The notes below the pieces were generated by a model. That model worked only from the letters and a program-made list of their open reading frames with translations. It was not told where the DNA came from and did not search any database. Shown piece by piece: positions 43,569-53,157 of a stretch of DNA of 64,000 nt. Source of the stretch: Janthinobacterium sp. J1-1 (GTDB taxonomy: Bacteria > Pseudomonadota > Gammaproteobacteria > Burkholderiales > Burkholderiaceae_D); assembly GCF_030944405.1 (NCBI RefSeq), contig NZ_CP132339.1, positions 5,084,001 through 5,148,000 on the forward strand, written 5' to 3'. Made by a program: the position numbers and the translations under genes. Positions within the stretch are counted from its first letter, which is position 1, and each line of letters begins with the position of its first letter.

Positions 43569-43582
43569 TGTTAGCGCTAACA
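43569..43582. promoter_or_regulatory. LacI-type operator TGTTAGCGCTAACA
   Basis: A perfect 14-bp palindrome starting about 10 bp downstream of the predicted transcription start, where a bound repressor would block RNA polymerase. The sequence is a classic LacI/GntR-family operator; the same 14-mer is the xylose-operon box of Caulobacter. A 13/14 copy lies in the porin gene at 54769-54782. Confidence 0.82.
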
Positions 43583-43660
43583 AAGACGACATGCAAGACC
43601 CGAGACAGCGCCACTGGACAGCCATACGCAGCTGGCCAGGCACACGATAAAGGACACACA

Positions 43661-45397
43661 TTGAGCTCCGCCACCTCCCGCCGCACGCTGGAATCGCTGC
43701 GCAGCCAGCGCTGGCTGGCCCCCGACGACATGCGTTCGTTCGCCCACCGCCAGCGCCTGCAGCAAATGGGCTTGCGCCGCGAAGAATTCCTCGACCGCCC
43801 CGTGATCGCCATCATCAACACCTGGAGCGACCTGTCGCCCTGCCATTCGCATCTGCGCGAGCGGGCCGAAGCCGTCAAGCGCGGCATCCTGCTGGCCGGC
43901 GGCTTTCCGGTCGAACTGCCGGCCCTGTCGCTGGGCGAAGTGATGGTCAAGCCGACCACCATGATCTACCGCAACTTCCTGGCGATGGAAACGGAAGAGC
44001 TGCTGCGCTCGCTGCCGATCGACGGCGCGGTGCTGCTGGGCGGCTGCGACAAGACCACGCCGGGCATGCTGATGGGGGCCATCAGCATGGATATTCCCGC
44101 CATCTTCTGCCCCGCCGGCCCCATGCTCAACGACCGCTACCGTGGCCAGAGCGTGGGCGCGGGCACGCATACCAAGAAATTCTGGGACGACTACGTGGCC
44201 GGCGACATCGCCAAACCCGAGTGGATCAAGCTCGAAGCGAAGATGACGCGCTCGCCCGGCACCTGCAACACCATGGGCACGGCCTCGACCATGACGTCCA
44301 TCGTCGAAGCCATGGGTTTTACCTTGCCCGGCGCGACCAGCATCCCGGCGATGGACGCCAACCATGTGCGCATGGCCTCGCAATGCGGCGAGCGCATCGT
44401 CGGCATGGTGTGGGAAGACCTGAAGCCGTCGCGCTTTTTCACCCGTGCTTCGCTGTCGAACGGCGTGGCGGCCTATATGGCGCTCGGTGGCTCGACCAAT
44501 GCGGCGATCCACCTGATCGCGATTGCCGGACGCGCCGGCATGACGCTGTCGCTCGAGGAAATGGATGCGATGGCGCACAAGGTGCCGGTGATCGCCAACC
44601 TGTTCCCGTCCGGCGACAAACTGATGGAGGATTTTTTCTATGCGGGCGGCATGCCGGCCCTGCTCAAGGAAATCACGCCCCAGCTGGATTTGTCGGCGCT
44701 GACCGTCACCGGCCGCAGCCTGGGCGACAATATCGCCGACGCCGTCTGCCTGGACGACAGCGTGATCCGCAAGGTGTCGCAGCCGGTGGCCGATGGCGCG
44801 GCGCTGGCCGTCTTGCGCGGCAACCTGTGCCCGGGCGGCGCCGTGATCAAGCCGTCGGCCGCCAATCCGAAATTTGCCAAACACCGTGGCCGCGCGCTGG
44901 TGTTCGATTCGAACGCCGAGATGCTGGCGCAGATCCACGCGCCCGACCTCGACATCGATGAAAACACGGTGCTGATCCTGCGCAACGGCGGCCCGATCGG
45001 CGCGCCCGGCATGCCGGAGTGGGGCAATCTGCCGGTGCCGAAAAAACTGCTGCAGCAAGGCGTGCGCGACATGGTGCGCATTTCCGACGCGCGCATGAGC
45101 GGCACCCACTACGGCACCTGCGTGCTGCACGTCACGCCCGAAGCGGCCGTCGGCGGCCCGCTGGCCCTGGTGCGCAACGGCGACATGATAGTCCTGGACA
45201 TCGCCGCGCGCAGCCTGAACATGGACGTGCCGGAAGAGGAACTGGCGCGCCGCCGCGCCGCATGGCTGCCGCCGGCGCAGAAATATGCGCGCGGCTATAC
45301 GCGGCTGTACATGGAGCACGTGACCCAGGCCGACCAGGGCTGCGACCTCGACTTCCTGCTGGGCAATGCGGCCACGCCCGAGCCGCCGATTTTCTGA
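43661..45397 (+). CDS. IlvD/Edd-family dehydratase, probable 6-deoxy-6-sulfogluconate dehydratase
   Basis: The 578-residue product has the three Fe-S cysteines of the family: C61 (SPCHSHL), C129 (GGCDKTTP) and C202 (GTCNTMGTASTM). Length and TWSDLSPC/NTMGTAS pattern fit the sugar-acid dehydratase branch (arabonate/xylonate type), not IlvD. In this locus it should convert 6-deoxy-6-sulfogluconate to 2-keto-3,6-dideoxy-6-sulfogluconate. Start is TTG 43661 with AAAGGA upstream; no ATG fits. First gene of the operon. Confidence 0.85.
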   Translation: MSSATSRRTLESLRSQRWLAPDDMRSFAHRQRLQQMGLRREEFLDRPVIAIINTWSDLSPCHSHLRERAEAVKRGILLAGGFPVELPALSLGEVMVKPTTMIYRNFLAMETEELLRSLPIDGAVLLGGCDKTTPGMLMGAISMDIPAIFCPAGPMLNDRYRGQSVGAGTHTKKFWDDYVAGDIAKPEWIKLEAKMTRSPGTCNTMGTASTMTSIVEAMGFTLPGATSIPAMDANHVRMASQCGERIVGMVWEDLKPSRFFTRASLSNGVAAYMALGGSTNAAIHLIAIAGRAGMTLSLEEMDAMAHKVPVIANLFPSGDKLMEDFFYAGGMPALLKEITPQLDLSALTVTGRSLGDNIADAVCLDDSVIRKVSQPVADGAALAVLRGNLCPGGAVIKPSAANPKFAKHRGRALVFDSNAEMLAQIHAPDLDIDENTVLILRNGGPIGAPGMPEWGNLPVPKKLLQQGVRDMVRISDARMSGTHYGTCVLHVTPEAAVGGPLALVRNGDMIVLDIAARSLNMDVPEEELARRRAAWLPPAQKYARGYTRLYMEHVTQADQGCDLDFLLGNAATPEPPIF

Positions 45398-45440
45398 TTG
45401 CCGCCTTACTACATATATATAGAGAGAGCACAGGATCACC

Positions 45441-46253
45441 ATGGATATATTGAACAACCCCTTCCGCGCCCTGCTGGCGGACCACACGGTACCGCTGGGC
45501 AGTTGGCTGATGGCCGGCACGCCCGTCACGGCCGAAGCCATGGGCTGCGCCGGCTTCGACTGGCTGGTGCTGGACATGGAACACGTGCCCATCGACTACC
45601 AGGACGCCTACCAGATCCTGCAGGCGCTGGGCGGCACGCCGGCCGCTCCCGTGGTGCGCCTGGCCTGGAACGACCTGGTGCAGATCAAGCGCGCGCTCGA
45701 TATCGGCGCCCAGACATTGATGTTCCCGTTCGTGGAAAACGCGGAGGAGGCGCGCAGCGCCGTGGCCGCCACCCGCTACCCGATGCCGGGCCAGGCCGTA
45801 CCCGGCACGCGTGGTTTTGCCGCCGTGCACCGCGCCAGCCGCTATGGCACCGTGGCCGGCTATGCGGCGCGCGCCAACGATGCCGTGTTTTCCATCATTC
45901 AGCTGGAAACCCCGGCCGCGCTGGCACAATTGGAAGAGATCGCCAGCGTGGAAGGCGTCGACGCCCTGTTCGTGGGGCCGGGCGACCTGTCGGCCAATAT
46001 GGGCCATATCGGCAATATCGGCCACCCGGAGGTGCAGGCGGCGATTGCCGACGCGGCGCGGCGCGCACGCGCCATCGGCAAGCCGATCGGCATCGTCGGC
46101 CCCACGCCGGAAATGCTGCAAACCTTTATCGGCTACGGCTACGACTTTGTCGCCGTCGCCTCGGACCTGGGCATGATGATGCGCCAGGCGAATGCCTTTA
46201 TCGCGGCACTCAAACCGTCATTGGCGAAAACCGTCGAGACGGGCGTGTACTGA
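45441..46253 (+). CDS. HpcH/HpaI-family aldolase, probable KDSG aldolase
   Basis: The 270-residue class II aldolase has the catalytic histidine in DMEHVPIDY (H48), substrate arginine R73 (VVRLAWND) and metal ligands E156 (IIQLETPAA) and D182 (VGPGDLSANMG). Family members cleave 2-keto-3-deoxy acids into pyruvate and an aldehyde. Here that would be pyruvate plus 3-sulfolactaldehyde. The intergenic DNA just upstream holds short (AT)n(AG)n runs (45411-45427). Confidence 0.86.
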   Translation: MDILNNPFRALLADHTVPLGSWLMAGTPVTAEAMGCAGFDWLVLDMEHVPIDYQDAYQILQALGGTPAAPVVRLAWNDLVQIKRALDIGAQTLMFPFVENAEEARSAVAATRYPMPGQAVPGTRGFAAVHRASRYGTVAGYAARANDAVFSIIQLETPAALAQLEEIASVEGVDALFVGPGDLSANMGHIGNIGHPEVQAAIADAARRARAIGKPIGIVGPTPEMLQTFIGYGYDFVAVASDLGMMMRQANAFIAALKPSLAKTVETGVY

Positions 46254-46315
46254 TTTTTTTGCAACAGCATATGGAGCGCGCTCAGACGCGTCATTCGCAT
46301 TCTTTGGAGACGAGC

Positions 46316-47419
46316 ATGTCAGGTGTAAAACTGGAAAAGGTTGTCAAAAAATATGACAACGGCGTCGAAGTCATTCATGGCATCGACCTGGAAATCAAGA
46401 AGGGCGAATTCGTCGTCTTTGTGGGCCCCTCGGGCTGCGGCAAATCGACGCTGATGCGCATGGTGGCGGGCCTGGAATCGATCACCGGCGGCACCATCTC
46501 GATCGAGGGCCAGGTGGTGAACGACCTGCCGCCGCGCGAACGCGACATCGCCATGGTGTTCCAGGACTATGCGCTGTACCCGCATAAATCCGTGTTCGAC
46601 AACCTCGGTTTTGGTTTGAAACTGCGCAATTTTCCGAAGGCGGAAATCGAGCAGCGCGTGCGGGCCGCCGCCGCCATTCTGAAGATCGAGCACTTGCTGG
46701 ACCGCAAACCGCGCGCCCTGTCCGGCGGCCAGCGCCAGCGCGTGGCCATGGGCCGCGCCATCGTGCGCCAGGCGCGGCTGTTCCTGTTCGACGAACCGCT
46801 GTCGAATCTGGACGCCCTGCTGCGTTCGGAAATGCGCACGGAAATCAAGAAGCTGCACCAGCGCATCGGCGCCACCACCATTTATGTCACGCATGACCAG
46901 GTCGAGGCCATGACCCTGGCCGAGCGCATCGTGGTGCTGTCGGGCGGCAAGATCATGCAGGTCGGCACGCCAGACCAGATCTACAACGAACCGGTGTCGA
47001 AATTCGTCGCCGGTTTCACGGGGTCGCCGCCGATGAATTTTCTTGGAGCAAAGGTCGCGCGCGGCAGCGATGGCCAGGCAGAAATCGTGCTGGGCACGGC
47101 GCGCCTGGACCTGCCGCCCGCCGCGCAAGCCGCTTGTGGCAAGCTCGACGGCCGGCAAGTGGAATTCGGCATCCGCCCGGAAGACATCACGCTCGACGCG
47201 GCCGGCCCGGCCAGCGCGCCGCTGACGGCCACCGTGGTGGTGGTCGAGCCGCTGGGCGCCGAAACCCTGGTGATCTTCCAGTGCCAGGGCGGCGAGCTGA
47301 CGGCCCGTTTGCCGCCCACCTTTGCGCTGGCGCCCGGCCAGCAGGTAACGGTACACCTGGACATGGAAAAATTCCATCTGTTCGACCCGCAGGGCGGCGC
47401 GGTGCTGCCATCAAAATAA
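46316..47419 (+). CDS. MalK-type ABC transporter ATPase for sulfoquinovose import
   Basis: The 367-residue ATPase has Walker A GPSGCGKST, signature LSGGQRQRV, Walker B LFLFDEPLSNLD, the switch His (VTHDQVEAM) and a C-terminal OB/TOBE domain (~240-365) including GIRPEDI. This is the CUT1 family design for oligosaccharide-like uptake. It serves the binding protein and permeases that follow directly. TTGGAGACG precedes ATG 46316. Confidence 0.9.
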   Translation: MSGVKLEKVVKKYDNGVEVIHGIDLEIKKGEFVVFVGPSGCGKSTLMRMVAGLESITGGTISIEGQVVNDLPPRERDIAMVFQDYALYPHKSVFDNLGFGLKLRNFPKAEIEQRVRAAAAILKIEHLLDRKPRALSGGQRQRVAMGRAIVRQARLFLFDEPLSNLDALLRSEMRTEIKKLHQRIGATTIYVTHDQVEAMTLAERIVVLSGGKIMQVGTPDQIYNEPVSKFVAGFTGSPPMNFLGAKVARGSDGQAEIVLGTARLDLPPAAQAACGKLDGRQVEFGIRPEDITLDAAGPASAPLTATVVVVEPLGAETLVIFQCQGGELTARLPPTFALAPGQQVTVHLDMEKFHLFDPQGGAVLPSK

Positions 47420-47462
47420 GCTCGGCACAGTCCGGCATACAAACTCAACAGGAGACACAACC

Positions 47463-48710
47463 ATGCGTATCAAATCCCTCGTGCTGGCGCTCGGCGCCAC
47501 TTTTGTTCTGGCCACCGCCGCCCACGCGCAAACCGTGAAGGTCTTTGTCGGCGGCCAGGAGCGTCCCGAAGTCATGCGCGAACTGTTCGCCAAGTTCATG
47601 GCCGCCAATCCCGGCGTCAAGATCGACCTGGAAACGGGCGGCGCCACCTCGGAATTGCAACAGAAATACCTGAACACGGTGCTGTCGGCCGGCGACTCGA
47701 CCCTGGACGTGTTCCTGATCGACATCATCCGCCCTGCCCAGTACGCCTCGGCCGGCTGGATCGAAAGCCTGGACAAATACCTGGGCGCCGACCGCGACAA
47801 GATCATGGGCCAGTACCTGCCCGCCTACAAGCAGGCCAATATGGTCGACAACAAGGTCGTCGCCCTGCCCGCATTTGCCGACGCCATGTTCCTGTACTAC
47901 CGCAAGGACTTGCTGGCCAAATACAAGCTGTCGCCGCCGAAAACCTGGGATGAGCTGGCCACCGTGGCGCGCACCATCCAGGCCGGCGAAAAGAATCCTG
48001 AACTGCAGGGCATCAGCTTCCAGGGCAAGGCCATTGAAGGCGCCGTCTGCACCTTCCTGCTGCCGTACTGGAGCCAGGGCGGCGAGCTGATCACCAATGG
48101 CAAGCTGAGCCTGGACAAGCCCAAGGCCGAAGCGGGCCTGGCCATGTGGCGCAAGCTGGTCGACCAGGGCGTGGCGAAAAAGAATATCGCCGAAGTGGCC
48201 ACCGACGACACGCGCAAAGAATTCCAGGCCGGCAATGTGCTGTTCGCCGTCAACTGGGGCTATGCCTGGAACCACTTTCAGGAAGGCGACAGCGGCGTCA
48301 AGGACAAGGTCGGCGTGGTCAGCCTGCCGGCCATGGCGGGCGGCAAACCGGCTTCCTGCATCGGCGGCTGGCAGTGGGCCGTGTCCTCGTACTCGAAAAA
48401 CAAGGAAGCGTCGGCCAAGCTGGTGCGCTGGCTGTCCAGCCCCGAAGTATCGAAACAGCTGGCGCTGAAGGCGTCCAACCTGCCCGTCTATCCGTCGGTC
48501 TACCAGGACAAGGAAGTGCTGGCCGTCAATGGCTGGTTCGCCGATGCGCTGCCGGTGGTGCAAAGCGCCCGCTCGCGCCCCGTCACGCCGCGCTACAGCG
48601 AAGTGTCGGAAGCGATCCGCGTCAATACCAATGCGGTGATGGCGGGCGTGAAAACCCCGGCGGCCGGCGTGGCCGAGATCGAAAACCGGGTCAAGCGCAT
48701 CCTGCGCTAA
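47463..48710 (+). CDS. Periplasmic sugar-binding protein (CUT1) of the sulfoquinovose transporter
   Basis: The 415-residue product has a signal peptide (MRIKSLVLALGATFVLATAAHAQ, cleavage at AHA-Q) and an SBP_bac_1 fold with VFLIDIIRPAQYASAGWIES, LPAFADAMFLYYRKDLLAKY and GGWQWAVSSYSKNKEASAKL. Family members of this locus type bind sulfoquinovosyl glycerol or sulfoquinovose. AGGAGACA precedes the ATG, which gives it 8 nt of complementarity to the small-RNA repeats. Confidence 0.9.
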   Translation: MRIKSLVLALGATFVLATAAHAQTVKVFVGGQERPEVMRELFAKFMAANPGVKIDLETGGATSELQQKYLNTVLSAGDSTLDVFLIDIIRPAQYASAGWIESLDKYLGADRDKIMGQYLPAYKQANMVDNKVVALPAFADAMFLYYRKDLLAKYKLSPPKTWDELATVARTIQAGEKNPELQGISFQGKAIEGAVCTFLLPYWSQGGELITNGKLSLDKPKAEAGLAMWRKLVDQGVAKKNIAEVATDDTRKEFQAGNVLFAVNWGYAWNHFQEGDSGVKDKVGVVSLPAMAGGKPASCIGGWQWAVSSYSKNKEASAKLVRWLSSPEVSKQLALKASNLPVYPSVYQDKEVLAVNGWFADALPVVQSARSRPVTPRYSEVSEAIRVNTNAVMAGVKTPAAGVAEIENRVKRILR

Positions 48711-48790
48711 CCGGCTCCAGCCGGGCCGCCATCAATACGGCCCGGGCTGGACATTGGACACGCATACGCACCGCAACAGTCGAGGAAAAC

Positions 48791-49705
48791 ATGAGGCAAC
48801 GCACCCTGAAAAGCCGCATCACGGACCCCAGCGAAACCACGCTGGCCTGGGTCCTGCTGACGCCGGCGATTCTCTTTTTACTGCTGATCGTGGCCTACCC
48901 GGTCAGCAAACTGATCTACAACAGCTTTTTCGATATCCGCCTGTCCGGCGGCGGCTTGCCCGCCTTTGTCGGGCTGGACAACTACAAGCTGGCGCTGGAA
49001 GACAGCCTGTTCTGGAAGTCGCTGAAAAACACCCTCATCATCACGGTGGTGACGGTGCCCGGCGCGCTGGTGGCGGGCCTGGGCCTGGCCATGCTGGCCA
49101 ATATGCCGTTCAAATACCGCTGGCCGGTGCGCCTGGCGCTGCTGCTGCCGTGGGCGCTGCCGCTGGCCTTTGTCGGCCTGATCTTCGCGTGGTTCTTCCA
49201 CAGCGAATACGGCCTGGTGAACGACATCATCCGCCGCATCGACCTGCTGTTCCCGGCCCTGGGCTGGCAGCCGCAGATCTGGTTCAATTCGCCGGCGCTG
49301 ACGATGGCCGCCATCTGCATCACCACCATCTGGAAAACCTCGTCGTTCATGGCGCTGATTTTGCTCGCCGGCCTGCAGACCATCCCCGCCTCGCTCTATG
49401 AAGCGGCCGAAGTGGATGGCGCCAGCAAGTGGAAGCAATTCACGGAAGTGACCCTGCCGCTCCTGGTGCCGTCGATGCTGGTGGCGCTGATCTTCCGCAC
49501 CCTGACGGCCATCCAGTCGTTCGACATTCCCTACAACATGCCCGGCCCTGGCGACGAGACCAAGACCCTGGCCATGTATATCCAGTCCAATACCGTCGAC
49601 TACCTCGACGTGGGCTATGGCTCGACCCTGGCCGTCTTCATGTTCCTGCTGTCGATGGCCACCACGTTCGTGTACTTGAAATATGTCAGAGGAGACAAAG
49701 AATGA
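48791..49705 (+). CDS. ABC sugar permease (MalF-like)
   Basis: The 304-residue protein has six transmembrane segments and the EAA loop EAAEVDGASKWKQFTEVTLP near residue ~215-235, typical of CUT1 permeases. It pairs with the MalG-like permease that overlaps it by 4 bp. ATG 48791 follows GAGGAAAAC; the reading frame opens upstream as a shadow of the binding-protein gene. Confidence 0.89.
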   Translation: MRQRTLKSRITDPSETTLAWVLLTPAILFLLLIVAYPVSKLIYNSFFDIRLSGGGLPAFVGLDNYKLALEDSLFWKSLKNTLIITVVTVPGALVAGLGLAMLANMPFKYRWPVRLALLLPWALPLAFVGLIFAWFFHSEYGLVNDIIRRIDLLFPALGWQPQIWFNSPALTMAAICITTIWKTSSFMALILLAGLQTIPASLYEAAEVDGASKWKQFTEVTLPLLVPSMLVALIFRTLTAIQSFDIPYNMPGPGDETKTLAMYIQSNTVDYLDVGYGSTLAVFMFLLSMATTFVYLKYVRGDKE

Positions 49706-50532
49706 GCGGCCTGTTTTCATCGAAGCGCCTGCGCTGGTTCGCCGCCGCGATCGTCATCCTGAACGGCGTCTTCCCCGCCCTGTGGATCTTGTTTACCTCG
49801 CTGAAAACCGAGAGCGAACTGACGCAAAAGCCGATCACCTACTGGCCGCACGAACCGACCATCGCCAATTTCATCTCGGCCTTCCAGGACCAGCCGCTGC
49901 TGACGTTCCTCACCAACAGCCTGATCGTGGCCGGCCTGTCGACCCTGCTCAGCCTGTTCATCAGCGCGCTGGCCGCGTATGCGATCGCCCGCCTGCGCCT
50001 GCGTTTCCGTGGCCTGATCCTCACCGCCATTATCGGCGTGTCGATGTTCCCGCTGGTGACCCTGATGGTGCCGCTGTTCGAGATCATGCGCAGCCTGGGC
50101 TTGTTGAATTCGTACTGGGCGCTGGTGCTGCCCTACACGGTGCTCAACCTGCCGATCTGCACCCTGATGATGGTCAGCTTTTTCCAGGATATTCCGCGCG
50201 ATATCGAAAACGCGGCCATGCTCGACGGCTGCACCCGCATCAGCGCCCTGTGGCGCATCGTGCTGCCGCTGGCCGCACCGGGCGTGGCGACGGCCGCCAT
50301 CCTGGCGTTCGTGAACTCCTGGGATGAATTCCTGCTGGCGCTGTCGATGAATTCGGCCGTGGCCTACCGCACCCTGCCGGTCGGCATCCAGCTGTACCAG
50401 GGCGAGTTCGCCTTCCCGTGGCCGATCATTTCGGCGGCGCTGGTGGTGGCCATCGTGCCCATCGTCGTGCTGATCGTGATCTTCCAGGAAAAGGTCGTCA
50501 GCGGCCTGACCTCGGGCGGCTTGAAGGGGTAA
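49702..50532 (+). CDS. ABC sugar permease (MalG-like)
   Basis: The 276-residue protein has six transmembrane segments and the EAA-like loop ENAAMLDGCTRISALWRIVL. It completes the importer. The SD is AGAGGAGACA at 49688-49697, a perfect 10-nt complement to the C/U-rich stretch of the small-RNA repeats. Confidence 0.89.
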   Translation: MSGLFSSKRLRWFAAAIVILNGVFPALWILFTSLKTESELTQKPITYWPHEPTIANFISAFQDQPLLTFLTNSLIVAGLSTLLSLFISALAAYAIARLRLRFRGLILTAIIGVSMFPLVTLMVPLFEIMRSLGLLNSYWALVLPYTVLNLPICTLMMVSFFQDIPRDIENAAMLDGCTRISALWRIVLPLAAPGVATAAILAFVNSWDEFLLALSMNSAVAYRTLPVGIQLYQGEFAFPWPIISAALVVAIVPIVVLIVIFQEKVVSGLTSGGLKG

Positions 50533-50535
50533 TGC

Positions 50536-51423
50536 ATGGATCACCCTTCTTCCATCGTGCTGGTGCACGGCGACAGCCGCGCCGAACTGCGGCCGGCGAC
50601 AGGCGGCGCGCTGGCCGGCTGGCGCTGGCGTGGGCGCGAGCTGCTGCGCCCGGCGCCCGCCGGCGCCTCGGTGCGGCAGATGGCCTGCTATCCGCTGGCG
50701 CCGTATTCGAACCGCATCGGCCACGCGGTGCTGCACGCGCCCGAGCAACACCACACCCTGCGCGCCAACTTCGCGCCCGAGCCGCACAGCATCCACGGCT
50801 TCGGCTGGCAGCGCGCCTGGCAGGTGGCAAACCACACCAGCGACAGCGCCGAACTGTTCCTGGCGCACGCGGCCGACGCCGACTGGCCGTATGCCTGCAC
50901 GGTGCGGCAGACCGTGGCGCTGGATGACGCCGGCTTGCGATTGAGCCTGTCGGTCACCAACGACGACACGCGCGCCATGCCGGCCGGCCTGGGATTCCAC
51001 CCCTACTTTCCGCTGACGCCCGGCCTGCGGCTGGCAACGCAGTGGGACGGCCTCTGGCGCGCCGGCGGCGACCGCCTGCCTTTGGACCTGGCGCCGCAGC
51101 CGCAAAGCGCTCCCTTTGCAACGCCGCAGCCGGTGGCCGGCTGGCAGGCGGACGACTGTTACAGCGGCTGGCGCGGTGAAGCCAGCCTGCACTACCCGGA
51201 CTACGTGCTGCGCATGTCGGCCAGCGACAACTGCCGCCATCTGGTGTGCTTTGCGCCGAACGATGAACGCAATTTTATTGCCATCGAACCGGTCACGCAG
51301 GCGAATGACGCGTTTGCGCTGGCCGCGCGCGGCGCCCGGGACACCGGCATGCGCCTGCTGGCGCCCGGCGAGAGCCTGTCGATCGCCATGGTCCTCGCCG
51401 TCGAGGAGGTGCAGCATGCGTGA
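50536..51423 (+). CDS. Aldose 1-epimerase family, probable sulfoquinovose mutarotase
   Basis: The 295-residue galactose-mutarotase-like protein has YPLAPYSNRIGHA, EPHSIHGFGW (catalytic His), LGFHPYFPLTPGLRL (second His) and a late glutamate in NFIAIEPVTQANDAF. Cytoplasmic. Here it should interconvert the anomers of sulfoquinovose to feed the beta-specific dehydrogenase. It starts 4 bp after the permease gene and overlaps the lactonase gene by 8 bp. Confidence 0.85.
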   Translation: MDHPSSIVLVHGDSRAELRPATGGALAGWRWRGRELLRPAPAGASVRQMACYPLAPYSNRIGHAVLHAPEQHHTLRANFAPEPHSIHGFGWQRAWQVANHTSDSAELFLAHAADADWPYACTVRQTVALDDAGLRLSLSVTNDDTRAMPAGLGFHPYFPLTPGLRLATQWDGLWRAGGDRLPLDLAPQPQSAPFATPQPVAGWQADDCYSGWRGEASLHYPDYVLRMSASDNCRHLVCFAPNDERNFIAIEPVTQANDAFALAARGARDTGMRLLAPGESLSIAMVLAVEEVQHA

Positions 51424-52348
51424 ATGGCAAGCCACACTGGTGCTCGACGCGCGCGCCGAACTGGCCGAATGCCCGTTGTGGAGCGTGGCCGAGCAGTGCC
51501 TGTACTGGATCGATATCGCCGGGCGCCGCCTGCACCGCTACGACCCGGCAACAAGCCTCGATCGCCTCTGGTGGATGCCGTGCGAGCCGGGCTGCATCGC
51601 GCTGGCGGACGGCGGCGGCCTGGTGGCGGCCCTGCGCGACGGCTTCTACCGTTTTTATCCCGAGCAGTCGCGTTTGCACAAGCTGGCCGGCGCGCCGTAT
51701 GACACCACCAACATGCGCTTTAACGACGGCCGCTGCGATGCGTCGGGCCGCTTCTGGGCCGGCGCCATGTACCAGCCGCGCACCAGCGAACAGGCGGCCA
51801 TGTTCTGCCTGGAGCGTGGCGCGGTGCGGCCGGGCTGGGGCCCTCGGGATGGCCTGGGCGTAAAAGTGAGCAACGGCCTGGCGTTCGCGTCGGATGGCCA
51901 GTCGTTGTTCCAGTCCGATACGCCCAATCACGTGATCTACCGTTTCGGCTTCGACGCCGCGACCGGCCAGGTGGGCGAGCGCAGCGTGTTCGCGCGCCTG
52001 CCGGTGAAAGGCGAGGAAGCCGTGTATGGCGGCCGGCCGGACGGCGCCGCGATCGATGCCGAAGGCTGCTACTGGAGCGCCCAATACGAAGGGGGACGCG
52101 TGCTGCGTTTTTCGCCGCAGGGCGAGATTATCGGCATCGTGCACGTACCGGTCGCGCGCCCGACCATGGTCGCCTTTGGCGGCGCCGACCTGCGCACCCT
52201 GTATGTCACCAGCGCGCGCGAAGGCGCGGCTGACGAAGAACTGGCGCGCCAGCCCCAGGCCGGCGGCATCTTTGCCGTGCGCCTGGACGTGGCGGGCCGC
52301 CCCGAACCGCTGTACCGCGATGCGGATACGCACAAGGAACCATCATGA
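51416..52348 (+). CDS. SMP-30/gluconolactonase family, probable 6-deoxy-6-sulfogluconolactonase
   Basis: The 310-residue beta-propeller protein has the family's metal ligands and motifs: AECPLWS with E18-like acid, NDGRCDASGRFWAG, VSNGLAFASDG and PDGAAIDAEGCYWSA. It hydrolyses the sugar lactone formed by the dehydrogenase. ATG 51416 follows GAGGAGGTG and overlaps the mutarotase end; the dehydrogenase follows by ATGA. The upstream extension of the frame to 51116 is a shadow. Confidence 0.87.
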   Translation: MREWQATLVLDARAELAECPLWSVAEQCLYWIDIAGRRLHRYDPATSLDRLWWMPCEPGCIALADGGGLVAALRDGFYRFYPEQSRLHKLAGAPYDTTNMRFNDGRCDASGRFWAGAMYQPRTSEQAAMFCLERGAVRPGWGPRDGLGVKVSNGLAFASDGQSLFQSDTPNHVIYRFGFDAATGQVGERSVFARLPVKGEEAVYGGRPDGAAIDAEGCYWSAQYEGGRVLRFSPQGEIIGIVHVPVARPTMVAFGGADLRTLYVTSAREGAADEELARQPQAGGIFAVRLDVAGRPEPLYRDADTHKEPS

Positions 52349-53130
52349 ACACCATCACTCTCTACCCCAGCCTGCAGGACCGCGTGGTCTTTGTCTCGGG
52401 CGGCGGCTCCGGCATCGGGGCATCTTTGGTCGAGCACTTCGCGCTGCAGGGCGCGCAGGTCGCTTTCTGCGATATCGACCGCGAGGCCAGCGAGGCTCTC
52501 TCTGCGCGCCTGGCGCCTTTGTCGCGCCATGCGCCGCATTTTGTCTACAGCGATATCCGCGATATTCCCGCCTACCAGGCCAGCCTGGCGGAGGTGGAAG
52601 CGCGCTTCGGCGCTATCCGCGTGCTGGTCAACAATGCGGGCCGCGACGACCGCCACACCCTGGCCGAACTGACGCCCGATTACTGGGACAACTGCCTGGC
52701 CTTGAATTTGAAACACCATGTGTTCGCGATCCAGCAGGTGGCGCCCGGCATGGCGGCGGCCGGCGGCGGCGCCATCATCAATCTCGGCTCGATTTCGTGG
52801 CTGCGCGGGCGGCCCAACCTGGTCGGCTACACCACGGCCAAGGCGGGCATCGCCGGCCTGTCGCGCACCCTGGCGCGCGAACTGGGCGAGCACAATATCC
52901 GCGTCAACGCGCTGGCGCCAGGCGCCATCGTCACCGAACGCCAGGCCGAGCTGTGGCGCGATCCCGAGGAAGACCGGCGTTTCATCGAACTGCAATGCCT
53001 GAAGTACCGGCTCGATCCCGGCCACGTGGCGCGCACGGCGCTGTTCCTGGCGGCCGACGATTCGAACGGCATCACCGGCCAGCATATCGTCGTCGATGCG
53101 GGACTGGCGCAAACATCGGTCGCCGGCTGA
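52345..53130 (+). CDS. SDR-family dehydrogenase, probable sulfoquinovose 1-dehydrogenase
   Basis: The 261-residue classical SDR has GGGSGIG (residues 19-25), NNAG (96-99), catalytic N121, S149, Y162 and K166 (YTTAK), and the C-terminal GQHIVVDAG. It should oxidise sulfoquinovose to the 1,5-lactone with NAD+. The neighbours on both sides are the lactonase and aldehyde dehydrogenase of the same pathway. Similar SDRs oxidise glucose, so the substrate rests on context. Confidence 0.86.
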   Translation: MNTITLYPSLQDRVVFVSGGGSGIGASLVEHFALQGAQVAFCDIDREASEALSARLAPLSRHAPHFVYSDIRDIPAYQASLAEVEARFGAIRVLVNNAGRDDRHTLAELTPDYWDNCLALNLKHHVFAIQQVAPGMAAAGGGAIINLGSISWLRGRPNLVGYTTAKAGIAGLSRTLARELGEHNIRVNALAPGAIVTERQAELWRDPEEDRRFIELQCLKYRLDPGHVARTALFLAADDSNGITGQHIVVDAGLAQTSVAG

Positions 53131-53157
53131 CCCCTTTCACTCTATTAGGAGCACCCC

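Noticed and set aside
43577..45592. 671-codon minus-strand frame opposite the dehydratase gene
   Set aside because: The sense strand carries all three Fe-S cysteines and family motifs; the antisense frame has no recognisable domain.
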